A stretch of 64,000 bases of DNA from Bacteroidota bacterium (GTDB taxonomy: Bacteria; Bacteroidota; Bacteroidia; Bacteroidales; JAAUTT01). Location of the stretch: positions 124,001-188,000 of the forward strand of contig JAEYWD010000028.1 of the NCBI GenBank assembly GCA_023429135.1. The letters are read 5' to 3'. How positions within the stretch are numbered: the stretch's first letter is position 1; each line of letters begins with the position of its first letter. The notes beneath the pieces are model-generated. The model was not told where the DNA came from. It was given only the letters and a program-made list of their open reading frames with translations, and ran no database searches. A program made the translations under genes and the position numbers. This document shows positions 27,615 through 36,399 of the stretch, one piece after another.

Positions 27615-29258
27615 ATGAAAATGTCAATTTATAAATCATATACAGGAGTTGCGCTTATTGCATTTCTTGTACTTATAATTTCTTCCTGTACCAAGTTGGA
27701 AGATAAAAACTATAACGATATTATTTCCAGCCAATTTGTGCCTGTAGCAGAAGATATACCGGCCTTGGTGGGCGCTCCTTATACCGACTGGCGCGGTCTG
27801 TTGCTGCAGTGGAATACTGTTTACCGTGCACAGGAAGTAACCGGCGATCAGATGTTAACCCCTGAGCGTAACGGTGGTTGGGTCGATGGCGGCGTGTATA
27901 GAAGGTTGCACGAACATAAATGGACAACCGACGATGATGTTGTAATTAATGTGTGGACACGAGCCTATCAGGGAATTGCTAACTGTAACCGGGTTATTTA
28001 CCAGATACAGTCGAAAGTAATCCCTGTTGCTACTAAAGATACTGTTTCCTTAATAGCTGAAATGAAATTATTAAGAGCTTCTTATTACTGGATTTTATGC
28101 GATTTATATGGCAATGTACCCATTGTAACCAAATTCGATTTACCAGCAGGGTATCTACCTAAACAGAATACCAGAAAAGAAGTGTACGATTTTATTGTTA
28201 AGGATATTCTGGACAACTATCAGTTGGTTTCTGCAAAAAATAACAGTATTACTTACGGTAAATTTAACAAATGGGCAGCTTTAACACTTTTAGCCAAAAT
28301 GTATCTCAATGCCGAAGTTTATACCGGCACGCCTGCCTGGGATAAATGTATTTCCATTTGCGATACAATTATTAATAACACGGCTTCCTCGGGAATTAAG
28401 CTTGAAGCTAACCAGAAGAGTGTTTTTGTAACCGAAAACCAGAATTCCAAAGAGATCATTTTTGCCCTTCCTTTCGATTCAAAATATGTATCAGACTGGA
28501 ATGATTTCGACATTCACATGCAAACGCTCCAGGGGGAGAACCAGGCAACCTATAACCTCAAAGCAACTCCCTGGGGAGGTGTTTGTGCCATACCTCAGTT
28601 TATAAGTTCATTTGATACGTTAGACTCCCGTTATATCGACAATTATATTAAAGGGCCTCAATATGCTGCCGATGGAAGTCCACTAATTGCCTCATGGGGC
28701 GAATACAAAGGCAAACAGTTGTTTTTCCGTAACCATGTTTATGGTGTCGATTATTCCGACGAAACAGATGGTTTCCGTCTTGGTAAATTCGAAATTGCAA
28801 TGGGAGCTACCAACCGTTTAAGTAACGACTGGCCTCTTTTCCGATATGCCGATGTGTTGCTGATGAAAGCAGAATGCCTTCTGCGGACCGGAAATGCCGA
28901 TGCCGCTGCTGCCATTGTAACTACCGTACGGGAAAGAAATTTTAAACTGAAACCCGAAAATGCAGTGGTTACAGGTGCTCAGTTGCTAGGTGGCAGCAGT
29001 TACGATTATGGTTTGAGAAACCACTTGAATAGTACCAACGAAGGAGGTGCCGATATTGTATATGGCCGTATGCTGGATGAACTGGGCTGGGAATTCTGCC
29101 AGGAAGCTCGTCGCCGTACCGATATGATCCGTTTTGGGGTATTTACCAAAAAATCGTGGTTGTCACATACGCCCAATGGAGACTACAGGGTGCTGTTCCC
29201 CATTCCTCGTACTGAGATTGCTAAGAATTCTAACCTGATCCAAAATAACGGATATTAA
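27615..29258 (+). CDS. SusD/RagB-family glycan-binding lipoprotein
   Basis: The 547-residue surface lipoprotein has a lipobox ending ISSC at Cys25. The SusD TPR-like helical fold shows in the helical pairs AYQGIANCNRVIYQI, AEMKLLRASYYWILCDLYGNVPIV and WAALTLLAKMYLNAEVYTG. The C-terminal SusD segment has WPLFRYADVLLMKAECLLRTG and ELGWEFCQEARRRTDMIRFG. It caps the SusC barrel and delivers oligosaccharides. The next gene follows after a strong terminator, so the GH31 gene may have its own promoter. Confidence 0.96.
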   Translation: MKMSIYKSYTGVALIAFLVLIISSCTKLEDKNYNDIISSQFVPVAEDIPALVGAPYTDWRGLLLQWNTVYRAQEVTGDQMLTPERNGGWVDGGVYRRLHEHKWTTDDDVVINVWTRAYQGIANCNRVIYQIQSKVIPVATKDTVSLIAEMKLLRASYYWILCDLYGNVPIVTKFDLPAGYLPKQNTRKEVYDFIVKDILDNYQLVSAKNNSITYGKFNKWAALTLLAKMYLNAEVYTGTPAWDKCISICDTIINNTASSGIKLEANQKSVFVTENQNSKEIIFALPFDSKYVSDWNDFDIHMQTLQGENQATYNLKATPWGGVCAIPQFISSFDTLDSRYIDNYIKGPQYAADGSPLIASWGEYKGKQLFFRNHVYGVDYSDETDGFRLGKFEIAMGATNRLSNDWPLFRYADVLLMKAECLLRTGNADAAAAIVTTVRERNFKLKPENAVVTGAQLLGGSSYDYGLRNHLNSTNEGGADIVYGRMLDELGWEFCQEARRRTDMIRFGVFTKKSWLSHTPNGDYRVLFPIPRTEIAKNSNLIQNNGY

Positions 29259-29281
29259 TATTGTAGTAGTTAGTAGTTGGT

Positions 29282-29330
29282 ATGTCCCTCCTTTTTTATG
29301 CATCATAAATTCAGGAGGGACATTTTCTTC
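29282..29330 (+). terminator. Terminator after susD
   Basis: An 11-base perfect stem ATGTCCCTCCT (29282-29292) / AGGAGGGACAT (29313-29323) is followed by TTTCTTCTCTT. It separates SusCD from the downstream glycosidases. Confidence 0.75.
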
Positions 29331-29400
29331 TCTTATTAATTGATAAAATGCACATCAGGGAAATGTGAGTGCTAATTCGGTACATTACTTCTGGTGCTAA

Positions 29401-29408
29401 TATGTTTG
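29401..29408 (+). promoter_or_regulatory. -7 element of the second GH31 gene
   Basis: TATGTTTG fits TAnnTTTG, 20 bases before the ATG at 29428 and just after the susD terminator. No matching -33 box was seen. Confidence 0.45.
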
Positions 29409-29427
29409 TTTTTTAATTCACTATAAA

Positions 29428-31803
29428 ATGAAAATTTTCAAACTTATAATCTTTTTTCTCTTTTCCTTTGTGTTTAGTTTTTCACAACAGTATCAAAAAA
29501 CTGCGCTGGGAATTAAAACTAAAGCACAACACGTGGATGTCGAAATCCAGTTTTATAATCCCAATATTATTCGTGTCTTAAAGTATCCCGAAGGTACTTC
29601 TGTTTCAAAAAGCAGTCTTTCGGTAGTGATGCAACCTGAAAACGCCGCGATTAAAGTAACAGAGCAAGGTGACAATATAACCTTGACTTCCTCCAGGATA
29701 AGCGTGGTTTTTAACTCTCAATCCGGGAAAATATCCTTTTTTGATCCAAACAATAAGCAAATATTTACCGAAAAGGATTTTGGAGTGCAGTTTACCCCGG
29801 TAAAGGATGCAGATCAAGATAGTTATAATGTTCGTCAGGCGTTTATGCTGGAGAATGATGAAGCTATATATGGCCTTGGACAGCATCAGAAGGGGACAAT
29901 GAATCAACGCTTGCAGAAACTTTATCTCCGGCAGGATAATATGCAGATTTGCATTCCCTTCTTTCAATCGGTAAAAGGTTATGGATTGTTCTGGGATAAC
30001 TATTCACCCACTACTTTTACCGATAACCTCCAGGAAACTTCGTTCGATTCCGAAATTGGCGATTGTGCCGATTATTACTTCATGTATGGCGGAAATGCCG
30101 ATGGTGTAATTGCACAAATGCGAAATCTGACAGGGCAGGCCCCTATGTTCCCTTACTGGACTTATGGATTCTGGCAAAGCCGGGAGCGCTACAAGAGCCA
30201 GTACGAAACGGTAGGGGTCCTGAAAAAATATCGCGAACTTAAAGTTCCTATTGACGGTATAGTTCAGGATTGGCAGTATTGGGGCGAGAACGACAGCTTG
30301 TGGAATTCGACAGAGTTTGGTAATCCACGCTTTCCAAATCCCAAAGCAATGGTTGATAGTATTCATATGATGAATGGGCATTGTATCATTTCCGTTTGGC
30401 CGTCGTTTGGGCCTAAAACTAAAATATACAACGAACTTAAGAGCAAAAATATGCTGATCAATATTACTACCTGGCCACCAAAATCGGGCGACAGACCCTA
30501 TGACGTTTACAATCCGGATGCCAGGGATATTTACTGGAAATATATGAACCAGAATATCTTTTCGTTGGGAATGGACGGTTGGTGGCTCGATTCTACCGAA
30601 CCCGACCATTTTGATGTTAAAGATCACGATTTTAACAACAAAACATATCTGGGATCATTCCGCAAGGTTCGCAATGCCTTTCCGTTGATGACAGTTGGCG
30701 GGGTCTACGATAATCAGCGTAAGGTAACCAGCAATAAACGTGTTTTTATTTTAACGCGCTCGGCCTTTGCCGGACAACAACGGTATGGAGCCACAAACTG
30801 GAGTGGCGATGTCCAGAGCCGTTGGGATGTGCTGCGTAATCAGATCTCGGGAGGTTTAAATCTTTCATTGAGTGGAATTCCTTATTGGAACACGGATATA
30901 GGAGGTTTCTTTCCAAGCGGTAGATATCCGAAAGGAGTAAAGGATACAGCATATCATGAGCTATATGTTCGGTGGCATCAGTTCGGCGCATTCAGCACCA
31001 TGATGCGTTCGCACGGTGAGTATACCCCCCGCGAGATTTATCAGTTCGGGTCAAGAGGGTACTGGGCATTCGATATTCAGGAAAAGTTTATTAATCTCCG
31101 GTACCGGTTACTGCCATATATCTATTCAGCTTCGTGGGATATTACAAAGAACTCATCTACAATGCTACGTGCGCTTGTAATGGATTTTGCCGACGATAAA
31201 AAAGTACTCGATATCAATAATGAGTATATGTTCGGAAAATCATTTTTAGTTTGTCCTGTAACCGAACCTTTGTATGTTCATAAAGAGAATGGAAAAACCA
31301 GGGTAACTCTGGAGGATATAAAAAAGCAACCCGTTTATTTGCCCCAGGGTGCGGATTGGGTTGATTTCTGGACAGGCGAAAAATTCAGCGGTGGACACGA
31401 GATTCAAAGAGATGTGCCGATCGATATTATTCCATTGTATGTTAAGGCAGGTTCAATTGTGCCATTTGGCCCATTTGTTCAATATGCCGGCGAAAAGCCG
31501 TTGGATAAACTCGAAATCCGGATATATCCCGGCGATAATGGCTCTTTTGTTCTTTATGAGGATGAAAGAGATAATTACAATTACGAAAAAGGAGCTTATT
31601 CAACCATTGCTTTTAATTGGGACGACCAGCAAAAACAGCTTACCATTGGGACCAGGACCGGAAAATTCCAGGGTATGCTTGAGCGACGAATTTTTAATAT
31701 TGTTATTGTGGAAAAGAATAGTGGAACAGGATTAAATTCTCCGAAAAAATTCAATAAAGTTGTCAATTACAGCGGAGTTCAAATGACTGTTAAAATGAGA
31801 TAA
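29428..31803 (+). CDS. GH31 alpha-glycosidase, exported
   Basis: The 791-residue retaining alpha-glycosidase has a Sec signal (MKIFKLIIFFLFSFVFSFSQ). Catalytic residues are the predicted nucleophile Asp388 in WWLDSTEP and the acid/base Asp461 in WSGDVQSRW. Other family blocks are EAIYGLGQHQKG, GYGLFWDNYSPT, FPYWTYGFWQSRERY and RWHQFGAFSTMMRSHG. It is shorter than the GH31 at 1928-4777 because the PA14 insert is absent, and it has no lipobox. The two are clear paralogues. Its place after SusCD suggests removal of terminal alpha-xylosyl or alpha-glucosyl groups from imported oligosaccharides in the periplasm. Substrate is inferred. Confidence 0.94.
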   Translation: MKIFKLIIFFLFSFVFSFSQQYQKTALGIKTKAQHVDVEIQFYNPNIIRVLKYPEGTSVSKSSLSVVMQPENAAIKVTEQGDNITLTSSRISVVFNSQSGKISFFDPNNKQIFTEKDFGVQFTPVKDADQDSYNVRQAFMLENDEAIYGLGQHQKGTMNQRLQKLYLRQDNMQICIPFFQSVKGYGLFWDNYSPTTFTDNLQETSFDSEIGDCADYYFMYGGNADGVIAQMRNLTGQAPMFPYWTYGFWQSRERYKSQYETVGVLKKYRELKVPIDGIVQDWQYWGENDSLWNSTEFGNPRFPNPKAMVDSIHMMNGHCIISVWPSFGPKTKIYNELKSKNMLINITTWPPKSGDRPYDVYNPDARDIYWKYMNQNIFSLGMDGWWLDSTEPDHFDVKDHDFNNKTYLGSFRKVRNAFPLMTVGGVYDNQRKVTSNKRVFILTRSAFAGQQRYGATNWSGDVQSRWDVLRNQISGGLNLSLSGIPYWNTDIGGFFPSGRYPKGVKDTAYHELYVRWHQFGAFSTMMRSHGEYTPREIYQFGSRGYWAFDIQEKFINLRYRLLPYIYSASWDITKNSSTMLRALVMDFADDKKVLDINNEYMFGKSFLVCPVTEPLYVHKENGKTRVTLEDIKKQPVYLPQGADWVDFWTGEKFSGGHEIQRDVPIDIIPLYVKAGSIVPFGPFVQYAGEKPLDKLEIRIYPGDNGSFVLYEDERDNYNYEKGAYSTIAFNWDDQQKQLTIGTRTGKFQGMLERRIFNIVIVEKNSGTGLNSPKKFNKVVNYSGVQMTVKMR

Positions 31804-31823
31804 TAAATCGTATTTTTGAGCCT

Positions 31824-31858
31824 GGAGGTGTCTTAAACTTTTTAGGCACCTCCGGTTT
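31824..31858 (+). terminator. Hairpin between GH31 and GH127 genes
   Basis: Arms GGAGGTG (31824-31830) and CACCTCC (31847-31853) are followed by ggttttgg. The short T-run makes it a moderate candidate; it may only attenuate, since the GH127 gene follows directly. Confidence 0.45.
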
Positions 31859-31882
31859 TGGCTAATGTAACTATAACTTACA

Positions 31883-34246
31883 ATGAAGAAACACCTTATT
31901 TATCTATTATGCCTTATCAGTTTGGCCTCGAAAGCACAGAAAAATAACGAAATCAGATTTTTCCCGCTTCAGGATGTGAGACTTCTTCCGGGAATATTCA
32001 AGGATGCTGAGCAAACCGATAAAAATTATATAATGGCCATGGATCCCGACAGGCTGCTTGTCCCTTACCTGCGCGAAGCAGGCATCGAGCCCAAAGCCCA
32101 ATCGTATACAAACTGGGAAAATACCGGTTTGGACGGGCATATCGGAGGCCATTATCTTTCGGCATTATCGCTCATGTACGCATCAACAGACGATGTGAAA
32201 ATTCTCGAACGGTTAAATTATATGCTGAAGGAATTGAAAATCTGCCAGGATAAAACCGGAACAGGATATATCGGAGGTGTTCCGGGAAGTAAGGAACTCT
32301 GGAATGAAATTAAGCAGGGTAAAATTGATGCGGGTAGCTTCAGTCTCAATAAAAAGTGGGTTCCACTGTACAATATTCATAAAACTTTTGCCGGATTAAG
32401 GGATGCCTATCTGTATGCAGGTATACCTCAGGCAAAAGAAATGCTAATTCGCTATACCGACTGGATGATAGACGTTACATCCTCCCTAACCGATGAACAA
32501 ATACAGCATATGTTAAGGTCGGAACATGGTGGCTTAAACGAGATATTTGCTGATGTTTACCAGATTACCGGAAATAAAAAATATCTAAATCTTGCCTATC
32601 GTTTTTCCCATCAGTTTGTGCTCCATTCTCTCAGCAAAAGGGAGGATAAGCTCAATAATATGCACGCGAATACCCAAATTCCAAAAGTTATAGGTTTTGA
32701 GCGTATTGCAGAATTAACAGGCGATTCAGCATATAAAACAGCAGCCAGCTTTTTCTGGCAAACGGTTACCAATAACCGCTCGGTGGTAATTGGCGGAAAC
32801 AGCGTAAGGGAACATTTTCATCCCGTTGATAATTTCTCGGGTATGATTAACAGCGAACAGGGGCCCGAAACCTGCAATACTTACAACATGCTGCGTCTTA
32901 CAAAAATGCTGTTTGGCTCGGGAGCTGATGCAAAGTATATCGATTTTTACGAAAGGGCTTTGTATAACCATATTCTTTCATCGCAGCATCCCGGCAACGG
33001 GGGCTTTGTTTATTTCACCCCTATGCGGCCCGGCCATTACAGGGTATACTCCCAGCCTTCCACGAGTATGTGGTGCTGTGTAGGTTCTGGTTTGGAGAAC
33101 CACGCCAAATATGGAGAACTGGTATATGCGTTCCGGCAGAACGATTTGTTTGTCAATCTCTATATACCATCCACCCTCAACTGGAAAGAAAAGAACCTGG
33201 TTATTTCACAGAATACTTCATTTCCCGAAGAGGAAAAAACTGTGATAAAGATTGAAAAAGCAGGGAACTCGGCAGTTACAATTCAGATAAGGCATCCACA
33301 ATGGATCGCTGCAGGTGATTTTCAAATAAAGATGAATGGCGAGCCTGTTAAAGTTAGCACCCAGCCGGGTTCTTATGCCGCCATAACCAGAAAGTGGAAA
33401 AAGGGAGATATGCTTGAAATCGCACTGCCTATGAAACCTTCTGTAGAGTCCATACCCGATCGTTCAGGTTATTCAGCATTTCTCTACGGACCTATAGTGC
33501 TTGCAGCAAAAACAGATACTACCGACCTCAAAGGACTCTTTGCCGACGACAGCAGAATGGGGCATGTTGCTCAGGGGAAGATGATTCCGTTACAAAAAAT
33601 GCCTTTTCTGGTGAGTAACCAAACGGAAATTTTATCAAAAATTAAAGCTGTTGAAGGTAAAAAACTCACGTTTAAAATTGAAGATATTGTATATCCTGAT
33701 AAGTATAAAACGATTGAGTTGATCCCGTTTTACACACTGCACGATTGGAGATACATTATTTACTGGCCTGTAATAGCTCCCGAGAAGCTGAAAGAGGTTC
33801 AGCAACGGCTGGCCGAAGAAGAAGCTATTCAGCAGAAATTAGCAGAAAAAACCATCGATGTTGTTTACTGCGGAGAACAACAACCCGAGTCCGATCATTT
33901 TATCGAGAGCGAAAATTCACGAACCGGTGTAACCGACGATCGGCATTGGCGGTCGTCCCGGGGGTGGTTCAGTTACAAGTTTTCAAAGGATATTGACCAT
34001 GCAAAAAAAGTGGGAATAACATTTCTGTGTGAAGAAAAGGCCTTAATGTCCGATGTTTACATAAACGATATTAAAATCGGGAGTATTTCGTCAGGCGAAA
34101 ATGATAAAAATGGTTGGAAATATCTGGAAATTGGAATTCCTGAAAGCTTTACAGGCAATCAGCAAGGATCGTTTGTTGTAAAAATTGCGACACCCGGCGG
34201 CTCTGAACCTGTTAAGATTACTGAAGTTAGGGTTTTGAGGGAATGA
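31883..34246 (+). CDS. GH127-family beta-L-arabinofuranosidase-like enzyme (DUF1680)
   Basis: The 787-residue exported protein (signal MKKHLIYLLCLISLASKAQ) has the (alpha/alpha)6 catalytic domain of GH127. Zn/catalytic residues match the family pattern: Glu329 and Cys331 in GPETCNTYNM, and Cys398-Cys399 in SMWCCVGSGLENHAKYGE, where one Cys is the nucleophile in characterised enzymes. C-terminal beta domains and an extra module (after about 640) are present. GH127 enzymes release beta-L-arabinofuranose, found for example at the tips of some arabinosylated xyloglucans and hydroxyproline-linked glycans. With GH31 and the CE2-like esterase, it points to a decorated plant cell-wall glycan. Confidence 0.9.
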   Translation: MKKHLIYLLCLISLASKAQKNNEIRFFPLQDVRLLPGIFKDAEQTDKNYIMAMDPDRLLVPYLREAGIEPKAQSYTNWENTGLDGHIGGHYLSALSLMYASTDDVKILERLNYMLKELKICQDKTGTGYIGGVPGSKELWNEIKQGKIDAGSFSLNKKWVPLYNIHKTFAGLRDAYLYAGIPQAKEMLIRYTDWMIDVTSSLTDEQIQHMLRSEHGGLNEIFADVYQITGNKKYLNLAYRFSHQFVLHSLSKREDKLNNMHANTQIPKVIGFERIAELTGDSAYKTAASFFWQTVTNNRSVVIGGNSVREHFHPVDNFSGMINSEQGPETCNTYNMLRLTKMLFGSGADAKYIDFYERALYNHILSSQHPGNGGFVYFTPMRPGHYRVYSQPSTSMWCCVGSGLENHAKYGELVYAFRQNDLFVNLYIPSTLNWKEKNLVISQNTSFPEEEKTVIKIEKAGNSAVTIQIRHPQWIAAGDFQIKMNGEPVKVSTQPGSYAAITRKWKKGDMLEIALPMKPSVESIPDRSGYSAFLYGPIVLAAKTDTTDLKGLFADDSRMGHVAQGKMIPLQKMPFLVSNQTEILSKIKAVEGKKLTFKIEDIVYPDKYKTIELIPFYTLHDWRYIIYWPVIAPEKLKEVQQRLAEEEAIQQKLAEKTIDVVYCGEQQPESDHFIESENSRTGVTDDRHWRSSRGWFSYKFSKDIDHAKKVGITFLCEEKALMSDVYINDIKIGSISSGENDKNGWKYLEIGIPESFTGNQQGSFVVKIATPGGSEPVKITEVRVLRE

Positions 34247-34314
34247 AGCTCGTAATTCAGGTTAAAAACCTTTCTAAAAAATGAATATTTTAAGAAACTA
34301 TATTTATTCTCCTG

Positions 34315-34322
34315 TATCTTTG
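34315..34322 (+). promoter_or_regulatory. -7 element of the thioesterase gene
   Basis: TATCTTTG fits TAnnTTTG and lies 27 bases before the ATG at 34349. Confidence 0.45.
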
Positions 34323-34348
34323 TTGCCTTTTATTATTTATTAAATATT

Positions 34349-34789
34349 ATGGAGAATAGATTGATAGAGCCTTTTGACACAACCACCATGAGGCTCGTGA
34401 AGAGTGAGGATTTAAATCATCATGGAACTTTATTTGCAGGCCGTACCGCCGAGTGGTTTGTAGAATCAGGATTTATTGCCGCAACAACATTACTGGATCC
34501 CAAAGGTGTTGTTTGTCTTAAAATTCACGGGATGTATTTTTCGAAACCTGTTAAACCAGGCGAAATTCTGAAGTTTGCATCAAAAATTGTTTATGCCGGG
34601 AAAAGCAGTATTGTAGCCCACATCAGGGTTTTGAAACACGGAGATGAAAAACCAATTGTAAGCGGTTTTGTAACTTTTATTTATGTAGATGAACATACTA
34701 AGCCTATTGCGCATCATATCGAAATTACCCCAAAAACAGATGAAGATAAGGCCTTGTTTGAAGAAGCACATAATTTGAAAAAGAAATAA
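34349..34789 (+). CDS. Hotdog-fold acyl-CoA thioesterase
   Basis: The 146-residue single hotdog domain has the family motif DLNHHGTLFAGRTAEWFVESGF, containing the Asn/His and the helix residues that bind the thioester. VCLKIHGMYFSKPVKPGEIL and GFVTFIYVDEH follow. Members of this YkhA-like group hydrolyse acyl-CoA esters in the cytoplasm as hexamers. It stands alone, with its own -7 element, and has no clear link to the sugar genes before it. Confidence 0.88.
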   Translation: MENRLIEPFDTTTMRLVKSEDLNHHGTLFAGRTAEWFVESGFIAATTLLDPKGVVCLKIHGMYFSKPVKPGEILKFASKIVYAGKSSIVAHIRVLKHGDEKPIVSGFVTFIYVDEHTKPIAHHIEITPKTDEDKALFEEAHNLKKK

Positions 34790-35442
34790 GACTGGATAAT
34801 AATTGAAAGCAGAGTATAATAAAAGAATATTATTTCCTGAAACATGGTCTTATTATAACTCGCTACATTCAACGCCGGTGTTGCATGTTTGTAGCCGGGG
34901 GTGAAACGGAGTGGAACCCCCGGATTGAAATGGAGCGTATATTTCAGCGACGCGGAAGATATTTGAACAAAATAGTTATGCCAACATCGTCGCAATCGCT
35001 AGATCCAACATTTACAGTTTCTTGTCAAAATCTGTCATGGGTAGAGCTGACCCCCAAGGGAAATGGACATAATGCGGTAAGGACAGGAAAGCACTGGAAA
35101 ATATTTATCTTTCGTCCTTTTGTCTCTATTTTTTTTGACGGCATTTTTAAAAGGCCGATCCTGATCCTTGTCATTCCGGTTTTGCCGGAACTATTTATAA
35201 CTGATTTGCTGATGTTTATCCAATTTTGCCATAAGTACCTTACCCCAATAAATTGGTAATTTGATAGAAATATGTTCCTCGTGGCTTTCAGTCTTTGTGT
35301 TTGGGATTATCCTCCGGGTAAAGTTAACCTTCCTCAAGAAAAAAGTTGTCCATTTCCAATTGACGGATTGTTCTGTTAGCGGTCCGTCATTAAAAATATT
35401 ATCCTATGACATTGTAATTTTGTTGTATAAAATACGAAGATT
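34790..35442. other. Gene-poor intergenic region with a hairpin repeat
   Basis: In these 653 bases I recognise no gene. A plus-strand frame at 34885-35259 has no family features and no plausible ribosome site. A perfect 8-base stem, CCGGGGGT (34895-34902) and ACCCCCGG (34916-34923) with a 13-base loop, lies near the left end. A candidate -7 box (TAATTTTG, 35415-35422) near the right end would serve the gene at 35443. Confidence 0.5.
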
Positions 35443-35805
35443 ATGTTGTACACAAATTTACGCCATATTGAGAACGTTGGTGATTTTGAAAATACAATCC
35501 TCGAACATAAATATGTAGTAATTATTTGCGGACGCATGGATCCGATGAGTGTCCGGCTGTTTTCCGTAGCTGAAGAGTTATCGTTAACGTACAGGCAAAT
35601 TAAGTTTGTGGATATGGAATTTGATAGCCCTAATATACAAGTAATTATAGAAAGCCTAAGCAATGAAAAAATGTCCTGCTCTCCTTTTGCGGTTTTTCTG
35701 AAAAATGGTCGAGTGGTTAATGTGATCAGAGAATTCACTGGCAAAGAGCAGTTCTGGGATATTGTGAATACCTTTTCGGAATTGGCAGAGTCAACCTATA
35801 ATTAA
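35443..35805 (+). CDS. Thioredoxin-fold-like protein lacking the CxxC motif
   Basis: The 120-residue protein has a thioredoxin-like layout: a helix, a strand (YVVIICGRMDPMS) where thioredoxins carry WCxxC, then QIKFVDMEFDSPNIQ, CSPFAVFLKNGRVVNVIREFTG and a C-terminal helix. The redox motif is replaced by CGRMDPMS, so only one Cys remains at that site and thiol-disulfide exchange is unlikely. It lies 84 bases before a broken thioredoxin gene; the two probably once formed a pair. No signal peptide is seen. The fold is inferred from pattern only. Confidence 0.6.
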   Translation: MLYTNLRHIENVGDFENTILEHKYVVIICGRMDPMSVRLFSVAEELSLTYRQIKFVDMEFDSPNIQVIIESLSNEKMSCSPFAVFLKNGRVVNVIREFTGKEQFWDIVNTFSELAESTYN

Positions 35806-35889
35806 AGTAATTGAAATATTTTGAATGAATTATAGTTTTTAAATTGAAACTTAGGATAATCTTTCAGGTAAATTTGAGAAAAGAAATTA

Positions 35890-36339
35890 ATTAAAACAGA
35901 AAATATTAAAAAGCTTTTATTTTCGGCTGCCATTATTGTATTGTTGTTAAGCTCAGCTTTAGGCCAGCAAAAGAGCGACAGCAATATTATTCATCTGACC
36001 AACGATCAGTTCAAGAAACTCATTTTTAATTGCGAAACCAATAAGGAATGAAAATACCTGGGAAACAAACCTGCCGTCATCGATTTTTATGCCGATTGGT
36101 GCGGACCCTGCAGAACTAGGGCTCCTCGTCTTGAAGAAATTTCCAAAGAATATGCTGGTAAAATAATTGTGTATAAAGTAAATACCGATAAAGAACAGTT
36201 ATTGTCGGCCAACCTTGGAATACAAAGTTTGCCTACTCTTATCTTCATTCTTCAAACCGGAAAGCCTCAGGCATCTATGGGAGCCATGCCTAAAGATGCA
36301 CTTGTGAAGGCTATAAATGAAGTTTTGCTTGTTAAATAA
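35890..36339 (+). pseudogene. Thioredoxin pseudogene with lost start and internal TGA
   Basis: A continuous thioredoxin sequence is readable in one frame: signal-like KTENIKKLLFSAAIIVLLLS, then SNIIHLTNDQFKKL, and KPAVIDFYADWCGPCR with an intact WCGPC. The second half SANLGIQSLPTLIFILQTG carries the cis-Pro. Two lesions are visible. The codon where ATG is expected reads ATT (35890), and a TGA at 36049-36051 interrupts KE*KYLGNKP at a place where Trp is usual in this family. Both are single-base changes (ATG to ATT, TGG to TGA). The protein would have been exported. Confidence 0.8.
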
Positions 36340-36399
36340 GTTCAATCACGCAACCAGGGTATAATTGTGCAATTCCCTGTTTCCGAAATGATAGATTGT

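Noticed and set aside
34885..35259. Plus-strand open frame of 124 codons
   Set aside because: Its composition is unlike a folded protein, it has no family motif and no ribosome site, and it contains the hairpin at 34895. Treated as intergenic.
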